This document shows, one piece after another, positions 49,538-61,039 of a stretch of DNA of 64,000 nt. The stretch is from Combretum micranthum (Eukaryota > Streptophyta > Magnoliopsida > Myrtales > Combretaceae): positions 992,001 through 1,056,000 of the forward strand of contig JAMXBD010000366.1 in the NCBI GenBank assembly GCA_024138025.1. The letters are read 5' to 3'. The translations under genes and the position numbers were made by a program. How positions within the stretch are numbered: the stretch's first letter is position 1; every line of letters starts with the position of its first letter. The notes under the pieces were generated by a model. It was not told the DNA's origin, did not search any database, and was given only the letters and a program-made list of their open reading frames with translations.

Positions 49538-49784
49538 TGGGTAAATTACACCAGAAGGTCTTAACATTTGAGGATAAATTCATTTAAAGTCCTAACATTT
49601 AAAGAAGTAGGTCAATTTGTTCTCATGAACATATATTAATAGGAGAAGAGTCTTTTATGTTTTAATTAAATATTATATCCTATTAATATGTGTCATTAGG
49701 GGACCCAAATTGACTAACTTTTTCAAATGTTGGAACCTTAAATAAACCTACTTTCAAACATTAGGACCTTATAGTATTCATTCC
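49538..49784. mobile_element. Mutator-like miniature element in GDSL intron 2
   Basis: Starts TGGGTAAATTACACC, continuing into GAAGGTCTTAACATTTGAGG. The right side read inward gives AAGGTCCTAATGTTTGAAAG. Same family as 29289-29623, including a central GTTTTAATTAAATATT block. No matching 9-bp flanks were found, so it is older or its right end is eroded. Confidence 0.7.
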
Positions 49785-52700
49785 TTAATTTCCTAGAGTA
49801 GATTATTCAATGTTTGAACTGCAACTCATTTCCTCAAATGAAAGACACTACAATTTACACAGTAGTTGTTCTCAGAATGGAAAAATTAAGGTCTAATCAA
49901 GTGATGTATGTGTGTGCTTTTAATTTTAGAGAAAATTGCACAAGAAAGAATTGATGTTTATGATATGTCCAAAATGGATATCAATGTTCTAAGTAGTAAA
50001 AGTAGACAAAGTGCTTAAGGGATTTATATTTTAAGTGGTTAAATAAAGATGATTAATCTTATATGTGGCCGTTTCTTGTGTTTGTGTAATTTTTTTTTAG
50101 CCATTTAAATTATTGATTTTTATTTAAACTTACCCTTAAAATGTTAATCGCTTTTATATACTACATTTATGAAGATAGATAAAGCTAAAACATATGTATC
50201 ATGTCTATTCGGTAATATTCGTAAGAATGATAATAACTACAAAATTAACAAAAACTTCTAGCATCGAGACATGGATTCCGAAAACTACAAAATGTGATAA
50301 TTTTTACATAAAACAAAATTCTAAAAAAAAATCTCTGTATTTTTTTATAAAATAAAAAATTAAAAAACAATAATAAGCATTTAAAATTATGAAATAAAGA
50401 AAAAAAACATAAAATGTGAATAAATGACAAAAAAAAATTAATCGTTTTATTGTCGATTATAATCTAAAGCTTATTATAAGCGCTAACTTCTTTTCTAATT
50501 TTGTAATGATAGATGAAAAAATTTTTAAAAAAAAATAAGCAAGGAAAACACTTAGCTTTTGGTGCTTAAATAGAAACCTAGTCCATTGGCCAAAAAAAAA
50601 AAAAAAAGGAAAACTAATCCAATAATACTTTTGTAAGAGGAAGAGAGAGATTTAATACTATGCATGCATATGCAGAAGGTGAGGTGGAAGAATTCAACTT
50701 TATAAGTAGAGGGCAATTAATTCACTGCTGCAAACCTAGAGTGGCAAAGCCCTAGCTCCAAAATCCATAATTAACCAAAAAAAAAAGAAAAAAGAAAAAA
50801 GAAAAAAGGGAAACGGAGGCCCCCCTATCGTAGCAAAAGCATCATTAAAAAAGGGTATTCCGACGGAACATTTTAAAAAGCTTCTCAGTACCAATAAATC
50901 TCTTTTCGTTTAGGGTCCTTTTTAATTGTCAGTTTTTTTATCATTATCCATTTGATATCGGTTCAGTATTGATTCAGTTTGATTAATTTATGAGTAAAAT
51001 TATTAGTTTTTTATTAGTATCATATCAGTATCGGTTTAGTATCTGTTTGATATAAAAAATAATACTAAATAATACCAAAACAACTAATAAAAGAGACTAA
51101 GGTAATTGTTAGAAGAATGTAAAAACCTAAATAATAATATACACATACGATATATGATCTTTTATATTATTCCTCATTTAAAAACTTCCTTTCCTTCATA
51201 AGTTACAACCTTAATTTAAAGATCATCAAATACATGACATCGTTGAATACGTTGAAATGACTACATAGATATTTGAGCTTTAGATTTTCCACACCATCAC
51301 TATATTGAATTTAGTTTTATTGTCGATTCATCTAAAATTTTAAAATATAAATTTGTTATCACCTTTTCATTTATTATTTAACACACAAATGAGACTCAAA
51401 GGTAAACTTAAATATTTATATGTAAAATTATTTTTAAAATCTTTGTATTAGGAAGTTGACATAAATTTTGTAACTTGTAGCACCCTTTTATCTTGTTTAT
51501 CATTTTCTTTCCCTTTTTTTTTGTCATGGTGGATCGCATATTTGGTACCCGAACATTTTTAGTTTCGTATAATTAACTACCTGAATTTTAAAAGTGTTGA
51601 TTTAAATTATGCAAACAGTGTAGGGACTGATTTGAGTTTTTATTCACATGACTAGAGGGTACTTTCATTGGACGACCAATTAAACCTCTTTAGAGAACTC
51701 ATAGGGAAGATACGAGAAGCTGGAGAAGAGAGAGCAGCTACAATTGTATCACAGAGTATGTACATGGTGTGTACGGGAAGTAATGACATTCTCAACAACT
51801 ACTACTCATCTTTTATAAGGAAAGCTCAATATGATGTTCCATCTTACGCAGCATTTATGACTGAGCTGGCTTCAAATTTTACCAAGGTTCGTTTAATCCT
51901 TTCAATAAAATAAAAAGAAAAAAAACACTAGTATCTTGCTATTTGCGATAAAAAGTTAATAATCTACACCAATAACTGCAAAGAGGAGCTCATTCATGTT
52001 TAAAAAAAAAAAGAAGAGATCTGCTTTCATGGCCATTACTAATGCTCACACGGAAATTTCATAATACAATTATGTAAACTCATAGTTTGCTTTATTTGTT
52101 AATTTTATTTCAATAGTTAAGGAGCCATAGACTGTATGCATGTAAATATTTTGAATCAATTTTGTCTTAATTTCCTATTTCAATTAAGAAGGGAGCTTGC
52201 TGAATTAATGGTTCGAACTGGTTTGGCTGATAAATGACGTAGCGGAAGCCCAACAGGAAAGAGTAATATTGAAACTTATTGAATTGTGTATGATTGCTAC
52301 ATAACAATTTTCTACTTACTTGTTGATTTAAATGAATGCTAGAGAAATATGCATCAAATTTCGAAAATCCAACACGAATACAAATTTTGAAAAGAAAGGG
52401 AATAGAGACAAAGCCCTGTATATTATTATCAAATGGAAAAATGAACTTCTAGCCTAAGTGGTATAACTTATGTCAAAATGCTAAAAATTTTCAAAAAAAA
52501 GGAAAAGAAAAAAATAAAAAATCCTTAGTAATAAACTAAATAAAACAATAAGTAAAATGACACAAATGATACTAAGATTCAAAATATCTCCTAAAAGTTA
52601 TTACAGTTTTAAAAATTTTCAAAAATTGTAAAAACACGATTTTAAAGATCTAAATAATAGAATTTGGCAAAAAAAAGACATATATAATGAGCAAAGCTCG

Positions 52701-53674
52701 AGCATTTTGATCCTTGTTCCCGTTTTCAATTTGACCGGATGTATGGATCCTGAAAACCCAAAAATTCAACTTTTAAAACGTTTTCGGAACTACGAAACTG
52801 TTACTAGTCAATTTTTTTCCCATTTGCCAAGAATGCAATCATAGTTTTTTCAACGGCATTAATAAGTCATCCGAGCAGAGAGAGAAACACGATGCTCATT
52901 TAATAATTAAATAAAAGAGGGATAAGATAAAAGAATAATTTTCTTATTGCATTACCAGAAGGAACTATCCTTCGGATGATTATATTGAGGAGGACTTTCA
53001 ATTCTTAACAACCTACGAAAAATAACATTCATGCAATCATGCTAACTGGACTTATATAGGATTTGACGGTAGTATCAATGTTTTGAAAGTGGTGGAATTG
53101 CCTAAACCACGGAATTTACATTACAGAGATCTAACAGTGTGTTTCACAGGTAAAAGAAAGATGTCATCATTCTCAACAATTATTGTTAATGTTTAATAGG
53201 TAATGAATTGAAAAATTGTGATACTAATGATAAAAGTCAGAATTTTATTTCAAATCCTCCCACCTTCTAAATTAATAAAAAAAAAAATAAAATTAATAAA
53301 GTCAATGAAGTTCAAGTCTCAAAGTGAGAATTTAGAGTGATATTTTTAAGATTTTAACACATGTATGCATTGCTTTGGGAGCGACAACCACGCTCTAGAA
53401 AATGTCTTATATAATTTTTTGTAACGCAAGGAAAACAAAAATGTAACATATTAATGGATATATGGAGAATTTGTTAAAATTCTAAATAAAAAATATATCT
53501 CTCATTGTTTATTTTTTTGTAATGTGTAGATTAATATTGGGAAAAAATAAAAAAAATTAATTAAACCACTAATAGATATAGAAAATCACCGGATCAACAT
53601 TGATGGCTATAATTAAGGATTATAGTAGTGTCATACTCATGAGTCATAACCCATTCACTTCATATGAATAACTA

Positions 53675-54045
53675 TTCATTTCCTTTTCATCTTAGTAAAG
53701 TTATTATTAGGTTATTCACGTGAGGGTAAGACAATAGATAATGGATTGTTATTAGTGAATAGCAATTCATGTATTCAACACCCATTAATTGTTATTCAAT
53801 AATTTTTTTTCCAATTTTATTATAAATACCTTTATCTTGAAATTACCATCTATGCAATTATCCTTCATTCCCTTCTCATACTGGTAAAATTATTATTACA
53901 GTGTTCACCAGACGAGAATGGTAATAGATAATGAATTGCTATTAGATGAATAAATCCATTAATTGACATTCAATGGTTTTCTTTTTTCAACTTTATTATA
54001 AATACATTTATCTTGAAAATTATTTCATATGCAATTATCCTATTT
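53675..54045. repeat. Tandem duplication of about 190 bp in GDSL intron 3
   Basis: Two imperfect copies share TTCCTTTTCATCTTAGTAAA / TTCCCTTCTCATACTGGTAA starts, GGTAA-CAATAGATAATG-like middles and TTTATTATAAATAC-TTTATCTTGAAA ends. No coding content. Confidence 0.7.
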
Positions 54046-56412
54046 CTATAATAAAGATAAGGGATATTATAGATATTTTACCTATTGTTCCAATAATTAC
54101 TTGTTTTATTTTTTATAGTTAGTAAACATTACTATACCCATTACACCCCTATTACAATCCCATTGAATTAGAATTTCATTCCCTCTTATCCCTCGGTAAA
54201 GTGATCGTGCCGTCATTGTCATTTGTACCATAGATATAATTTATTGAATGCGTATTTCATAACGTCATGTTCAGTTCTATATTGGTGTTTTATCTTTTAT
54301 CTTTTTTTTTGTGTCTTCCGAAATTTTTTAAAATAAGTCTTTTTGGCAATGCATATCCTCGTGGATATATTTTATTCGAGTGAGATACACCAGCCTTAAC
54401 CACGTCCAATGGAGACAAAGGTGTGGATGAAAATTAAAGAACTAGACCATGCGCTTAGGATTACTGTATCAGCTCTAGGTCGCTCGTTACACCCGAAAAA
54501 TGTTAATTCAGCCCTTCTTTATGCCGTCCTACTTCTCTTATACCACACATCATTAATGAAGGATCAATTATTTGTTGCATGTAAGGTTCCCTTTGCGGTT
54601 GGCATATAACAAGAATTATATGGTGAAAGGTTAGGTAGGGGTTGGTATACCTGATTCTAAAAATGTTTTCTGTTTAGCTCATATCGCATAAGACTCTTCT
54701 TATAAATTGCATATGCTTTTTTAGGAATTTCAAAGAAACTTTTACATGTTATAAGGATTGAATCTCACTCTGATCATGTTAATTATGATTAATATGTAGT
54801 ATACAATTAGTTCAATCACCTCATGTATCAAAGGTTGACATTTTTACTGATAAAATCCATACCATATATCAGTGTTATCGAACTCAGCTCAATAACTTAA
54901 CCCTAATATACTAGAGGGTTAAGAGTAAATAAGCAAAACTAGATTTAATTGAGAGTTAAACTGTGATTGAAACGGATAGTTTTTAAGACTGGGTGATGTT
55001 CAATTGGATTGAATCAAATGAGTCATGAATCTAACAAGACTGCCATATATTTGAAAAAAAAAAAAAAGATTTAGTAGTACTAATATGCTATATATAAGGA
55101 TTAATGGCAAATAAATATATTTTTAGATAACTGGATATAATAGTATATAGTATATATAACATTTAAGTGATTTGAGAGGGTAGTAACACTGTATGTGTGT
55201 GTGTGTATTTATCATACACATTAGCAACCTTTTGATGTTTAATATTTTTATTTTTTTCCCAATGAAAATCTATTTATTTCTAAAATTTTAATTTTGGACC
55301 TTCAAATTAAAAAAAAAGTACTTTTTCATCTCTACATGCCCATTTTATCCTATGAAAAATAACTTAAAAAAAAAGTGTCTTTAGTATTTGCTAAATTTAT
55401 CTTTATGTTAAAATAGTAAAATGGGTATAAAAGTAAATTTTATGAAGATTGGGGTTTTAAAGGTACAATTACAAAGAAAAGGAGATTAAATGCATATGAA
55501 AAATAAATAAATAAAGAGCAGTGTGTTCACAGATACATGGCATCTTCTTACATTTTTTTCCCCTTTTACTTCTCCTTTTCTAGTTCGGGAATTAGGCCGA
55601 TACAATTGGATCCAAAAACCCAACAATGTTATATGATACACATTTAAATAAAAAAGACAACAACATTATAAGTAATTGAGGTACCATGACTACGAAACTC
55701 TAAAATCTTTAGAAAATTCCTTAATGATATCATGTTAAAGGCAAAATTATTTTCAGTCTTTTCGTGAAAATATCTTTTACTTGATGTTTTCTTGCACATT
55801 AATCAAATTCAGGAACTATACCACCTAGGAGCTAGAAGGATTGGAATATTAGGCTTACCACCCCTTGGTTGTGCGCCTGCTCAAAGAACCCTAAATGGTG
55901 GTCCGGATAGACGATGCTTTGATCTTGGAAATGAGGCGGCAATGCTCTTCAATTTCAAACTTCATTCAAAAGTCGACGACCTTAACAAACAGCTACGGGA
56001 TGCTAAGCTTGTCTACATCGACACTTACAATCCATTTCTAGACATTATCAAAAACCCTTCTAATAATGGTAAGAAACATATCGTCATGATTCACGAATCC
56101 TTTTTTTTTTTTTTTTTTGCCCCCTTTAATTTCGCATTGAAGCATGGAGTGTGATATATTATGTGATTATGTTCAATCTTATATTAGGCATTCATTTAAT
56201 TTTTTGTAGGATTTGAAGAGAATGTTAAGGGATGTTGTGGTACTGGTTACATTGAGGTGAGCTTTCTATGTAATAAACTCAATTTTCCTAACATTAAGAC
56301 ATGTACTGATGATACAAAATATGTATTTTGGGATGGCTATCATCCTACAGAAAGGGCTTACCAGATCATTATTACAAGTATGATGAATAAGTTTGCCAGC
56401 AAATTTTTTTGA

Positions 56413-56943
56413 TTATTTCACCATATGTATCTCTTGTACACGGATCAAAAAAGAAAAAAAAAAAAAGAAAATGAATATAAATAGATAAAGAAACATTGAT
56501 CCGAATGGATGAGACATTTGCAATTAGTTGAAACTCTTCAATTTCCACATACTTTTGGATCTGTTAAATATTATTGCTTAATGATATTAAGGGTTTGTTT
56601 GGATCGTCCTATTTGCATATGTATTTGGTTTGCATCTATATTTTATATATATCTTATTAGTATCAGGTCTGTTTCATTTGTTTATAAGTAAAAATTTATT
56701 TTTTTATTTGAATATATTTTTGACAAACAATTTATTTGAAAATAATAAAAGTAAGACGTCAAAACAACCTGAACGAACCAAATAGGCCCAACAACCTTTC
56801 CATGTAAAAACTCCTCACCAATGCAAATTCCATGTATGAAAAATGTTGTTTTTTTATATTTGTTAAACTAAATAGAAACAAAACTTCTTGCAAAAATGTT
56901 ATTCTTTTATACTTTGATTTGGTTTAAAATCCAATTCGAAAAG
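56413..56943. other. 3' flank of the full GDSL locus
   Basis: The outer parts match the 3' flank of copies A1 and B1 (compare 56800-56940 with 880-1010, both with GCAAAAATG-TGTT and TTCRAAGAG/AAAAG words). Similarity stops at 56943, where an LTR begins. A MITE-like repeat interrupts the flank. Confidence 0.65.
56591..56789. mobile_element. Short MITE-like repeat, third copy
   Basis: GGGTTTGTTTGGATCG at the left and GGGCCTATTTGGTTCG read inward from the right form a partial inverted repeat. The interior matches 8182-8375 in the opposite orientation. The hAT-like family is inferred; no target duplication was seen. Confidence 0.6.
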
Positions 56944-58496
56944 TGCCATGCCCCAAATAAGGTTAGGATGTATTAAATTTTTCACACATAACATTTAGGT
57001 GTTACACATAAAGGTGGACTTGAAAGACTAGTTTATCGCGATCATTTGCCAACAAATATTAATTCTAAAATTATTAAATTAAATTTGGAATCATTTGTTA
57101 TGTAGCAAAAAAATAAACTTTACAAAAGATTGATTGGAAAACTACTCTTGTGAGTAGCCAACATAAACAAGCATTTGGTAGAAACTGTATTAGTAATTGT
57201 ATCTCAGAAAGAGTATCTTTAAGGCATCCCATGATGCCAAACTAAGAAAAAAAGAAAGGTACCTCAATAATTGAATCTAAGAAGGACAAGTGTTTGAAAG
57301 TATAAAAAAGGTATGCTAAATACCAATAAAAACCATGTCTTAGGAAAAGGCTCGACAAACCAAAAGAATTTAATGCGAACATAAAAGACCCTATATCTAA
57401 ACATCAGATAGGTTGTAACCTTAGTCATCAAGCTCATCAAGGAATTCCTTGGGATCTATCTTATAACCTTCATAGTGATAATAATCATTATTTGACCCAT
57501 CAAATCTAAAAAAGAAAGGAACGAGCGAAAGCCTGTTACACAGCATTGAAAGCACACATGAAATGATCACATGCATGTAATTTAAATGTAATGCAACAAC
57601 CTGTAGTTTATATCTATTAAATTAAAGTGAGATAAGTAAGAGTGAAGTACTCATACTCTAGCAACATATTGGACCCTGGGGTCCCAACTAGCAGCAATAG
57701 TTTTAGTATCGATATAGGCAGGTCGAATATCTATATATCCTATCTTAGTCAAAGCAATAACTTTGTTCAGGGCTTACAACTATTATGTATCTTTACTTAT
57801 ATCAATCCATCACACTGTTTAGTTTAACAGAGTCCATGATCCTAAACTAAATAAGTGAAACTTCTCATCTAATGTAAGTAGATGTAATTCCACTATCGTT
57901 TGCCCTATCACCTACTCGACGAGTCATCTTTGATGGGCTAAATTCTTAACTACCATGCTAACTTTGCCTAACAAGGTTGTCACCTTAGGCTTAGATCTAA
58001 TAAACGACCATGTACAATTAGTCACTAATTCATTTTTAGCCAGAATGTTTGTCATAATCAAGCAACATGAAAGTCACTGTGTAGTTAATATCAAATTTGT
58101 AGTTCGACAAAGGTCAGAAATTAGGCAGATGATAGGTTAGAAGCAATAATATCTGTTTAAAAGATATTTCATATAAGTATTAAGTATGTAAATTAACTAT
58201 CAAGTTCATATGGATTATTCAATTTTATTTTAATTATTCTCTAAAGTAAGGTCATATATGTGTGTGTATATGTGACGTTAATTAATATCTTCAATTAATT
58301 TTATTTTAGGGTTAATGGCCTAAGTGATTTGAATTAAGCTCATGAGTACTAGAGATTGAATTTCTTATTTAAAAGTTTTAGGGCTTTAAGGTCCTAAACT
58401 AGGCTCAATAAGTATATTTCTAAGTCTTATTCAATTTAAGGAAATGGGCTTTAAGGAAATGAATAATTGAGCTCATTTAAGGAAATTGTCATGTCC
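56944..58496 (+). mobile_element. Gypsy-family LTR, copy 3 (5' part)
   Basis: Starts TGCCATGCCCCAAATAAGG, then an AACATTTAGGTGTTACACATA block. It shares internal landmarks with copy 4 and with the minus-strand copies: CACATGCATGTAATTTAAAT-like, ATGCAACAACCTGTAG, and TTTGCCCTATCACCTACTC. It is truncated where copy 4 begins, and a later part may lie beyond the window if copy 4 belongs to an element inserted here. Confidence 0.65.
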
Positions 58497-60686
58497 CAAA
58501 TAGGATCAAGAGTACCAACAGTTTTATTATGCATAACACTTAAGCGTTATGCACAAATACTATCCTTAATTAAGCGAGTTTCTAACAAAGTTTAGATTAA
58601 GAAATCCCTACTTAGGTTTCGTAAATAACATAAATAATCCATCAGTATTTCATTAAAAAACTTGCAATACAAAGGAAATTCTCACAATACAAGTATTAAC
58701 TCTTGAAAATGACATTACAATATCCAACATATCTAAACGTTCAACTCGAATAGCCTCTCACCAATATAGCCATAAACCATGCAACACCATAGCATCTAGA
58801 TCAAATTATCTTCACAATTTGAAAAAGAAGGAATAAGCCGAAGCCTAGTATTAAGACAATAGAAGCACATGCGATATGATCACATGCACTTATTCTAATG
58901 CAAATGCAACAACCAATAATTTAGATCTTTAATTTAGGTGTAGCAAAACAACAATGAAGCACTCATGGGTCCTAAGGAACAACTACCACTTAGGGGTTTG
59001 GTATAGGTTGCTTGAGTACCTATATCCCTGAGAAGAAATTCTAAGCAAGTAGCCTCGTCTATGGGTCATGGCCATTACTCATCTTTATGCACATTATTTC
59101 ATTGTGAATAAGCACTATAATAGAGCTCATTATCATACCTCTTATCACAACTTCTCTTCAATATGAATAAGCATTGCCTCACTACTATTCACCTTATCAG
59201 CAACCCCCGAGTCACCATCGATAACCTGAGCACCTTACTACCATGCTGATACCACCATGCAAAGTTATCACTTTTAGGATTGGATTAAACTATACAAGCA
59301 CACTCAAGCAACTAATTAGGTCACCTTTAAGTATTAACTCATTTTAAGATGCATATTCTAGCAAGCAGTACCCATTTCATTGTGTACTAAACTCGAATGA
59401 ATATACCACCTAAATTAGATGATAGGAATACTTGAGAATGAAATTTATATAAAGAAAATATCTCAAATAAGATTTAAGTTACCAATCCATTCATTCATTC
59501 ACAATAGCATAGTTACTAATCAAATTAAAGTTATACCTACATTACTTATTCTTATTAAGGTTTTACTTAATGCCTTTTTAAATACCTATTCATAATTTAC
59601 TATCAAGTTCAAAATTAAATGTGGATATTAAATCATTTATCATAAATTCAAGTTTATTTTATACTTAGTCTAACAACTAAACCCATCATATAATTAGGTC
59701 CTTTAGGCAATATCTCTAGTAATCTAACTTATAATTAAACCAATAGAATTTCATTAAAAGAAGAAGATTCATTTTTGGTTTAATTAATCCATTTATATCT
59801 TAAGTAGTCCAATTATACCTAAAAGTATGTTAAGGAACCTAAACTAGTTCCTTATCCATTATATATACCTATTGTTATTAGATAAATTCCTAAAATTAAA
59901 TTATATAATTATTTAACTTAAAATTCATATTTTGATATGAAAATATATTATTTACATTTAACACATATTTAATTATTAGAATCAGATTCCATTTATTTCC
60001 AACAACTCATTTCTATTAGAATTTCAACGTGCGACTTAATTTAATTGGATTGGTTCATCTAACTTTTAGTCTAGTTCTTACTCCAAATTTATGTAAAGAT
60101 TTAACTTATTTTTTTACATGTTTCTAAGTTGGTTTAACCTAATGAATTGGTTTCATATGGTTTAAAATTAAAAAAACTTCAAATTTGTCGGAATAGGGAA
60201 ATAACATTGTGACTGATTAGTTATAGCCAAAAGGCCGATCTTGACTGGTTCTTTATACCATATTAAAATAGACTTTAGAAACTTTCAAACCGTTATATTT
60301 TCACCCATAAAAAGAGAAAAAAGTGCACTGATTCACCGTCTAGAAGTCCTACCATCAACCAAACCAAAATCTTGTCTTGCTTTGTTTTTTTTTTATTTCA
60401 TAATTTAATTTTTGAAAATAGTAAATGTATTTCAAAAATCATGAAAATTTTCAATTTAAATAGAGTCACTTTAAACTACCATTCCTATGAATTTCATTGA
60501 AAAATAAATTTGTTTAATATTTTATTTAGATTTTACATTTTAATGATTTTAATGATTTCCAGCCATATTATCACTATTCTAATCAACCACAAATAATATA
60601 TATTCTTCTGATTATCTATCTATATGCAAAGTATATAATCACAACATTCAAACAGAATAAGATTATTTATATATTATATAATTAAA
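58497..60686 (+). mobile_element. Gypsy-family LTR, copy 4, upstream of gag-pol relic
   Basis: Starts TGTCATGTCCCAAATAGG, followed by ATAACACTTAAGCGTTATGC. Later landmarks match LTR copy 1 read on its minus strand (GCCGAAGCCTAGTATTAAG; TTATTCTAATGCAAATGCAA; TTCATTTTTGGTTTAATTAA). It lies in the same orientation as the gag-pol relic at 61040-64000 and is probably its 5' LTR. The 3' border and the primer-binding site were not recognised. Confidence 0.65.
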
Positions 60687-60964
60687 GGGTTAATATAAAA
60701 AATGATACCTAAACTTTTGTAAAAAGTTCAAGTAGGTACCTGAAATTTGATTTTAAATAATTTTGTACCTAAAGTAAGTTTTTACATATATTTTTTCTAC
60801 TTGATTAAACATGCTTTAAGTAGGAAAAATGTTTGCAAAAACTTTTTTAAGTACTAAATTGTTGAAAACTAAATTTTGTGTATGAAAAATGTACATGAAA
60901 ACTTATTTCATGCATCTAACTGAACTTTCTGCAAAAGTTTAGGTATTATTTTTGATACTATCCT
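60687..60964. mobile_element. Mutator-like miniature element, 278 bp
   Basis: The left end GGGTTAATATAAAAAATGAT and the right end read inward AGGATAGTATCAAAAATAAT both continue into ACCTAAACTTTTG. The flanks ATAATTAAA (60678-60686) and ATAATAAAA (60965-60973) match at 8 of 9 positions. It lies between the LTR and the gag-pol relic. No coding capacity. Confidence 0.75.
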
Positions 60965-61039
60965 ATAATAAAAAATGTAATACTATAGTCCTAAAACACT
61001 TTGCATATAAACTATATTATCTAATGGGCTTAACGATCA

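Larger units (their letters stand above)
48118..56412 (+). pseudogene. GDSL esterase/lipase, full five-exon structure, four single-base frameshifts
   Basis: EXL-type GDSL lipase (SGNH hydrolase), normally a secreted serine esterase acting on acyl esters. Exons: 48118-48424, 48976-49105, 51656-51886, 55813-56068, 56210-56412, all with GT..AG introns. Their sum is 1127 bp; restoring four lost bases gives 376 residues, the usual family length. Visible blocks are FVFGDS with the catalytic Ser near residue 59, SFASGASG (block II Gly), TGSNDI (block III), and WDGYH with Asp ~351 and His ~354. The N-terminus begins MMFSSSTVV, with a hydrophobic stretch (RTILLSILLQA) fitting a signal peptide. Single-base losses near 48221, 48269, 48314 and 48985 break exons 1-2, while exons 3-5 are clean. 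Intron 2 (2.55 kb) and intron 3 (3.9 kb) are long for the family. It is either a young pseudogene or an intact gene with sequencing errors. Confidence 0.85.
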
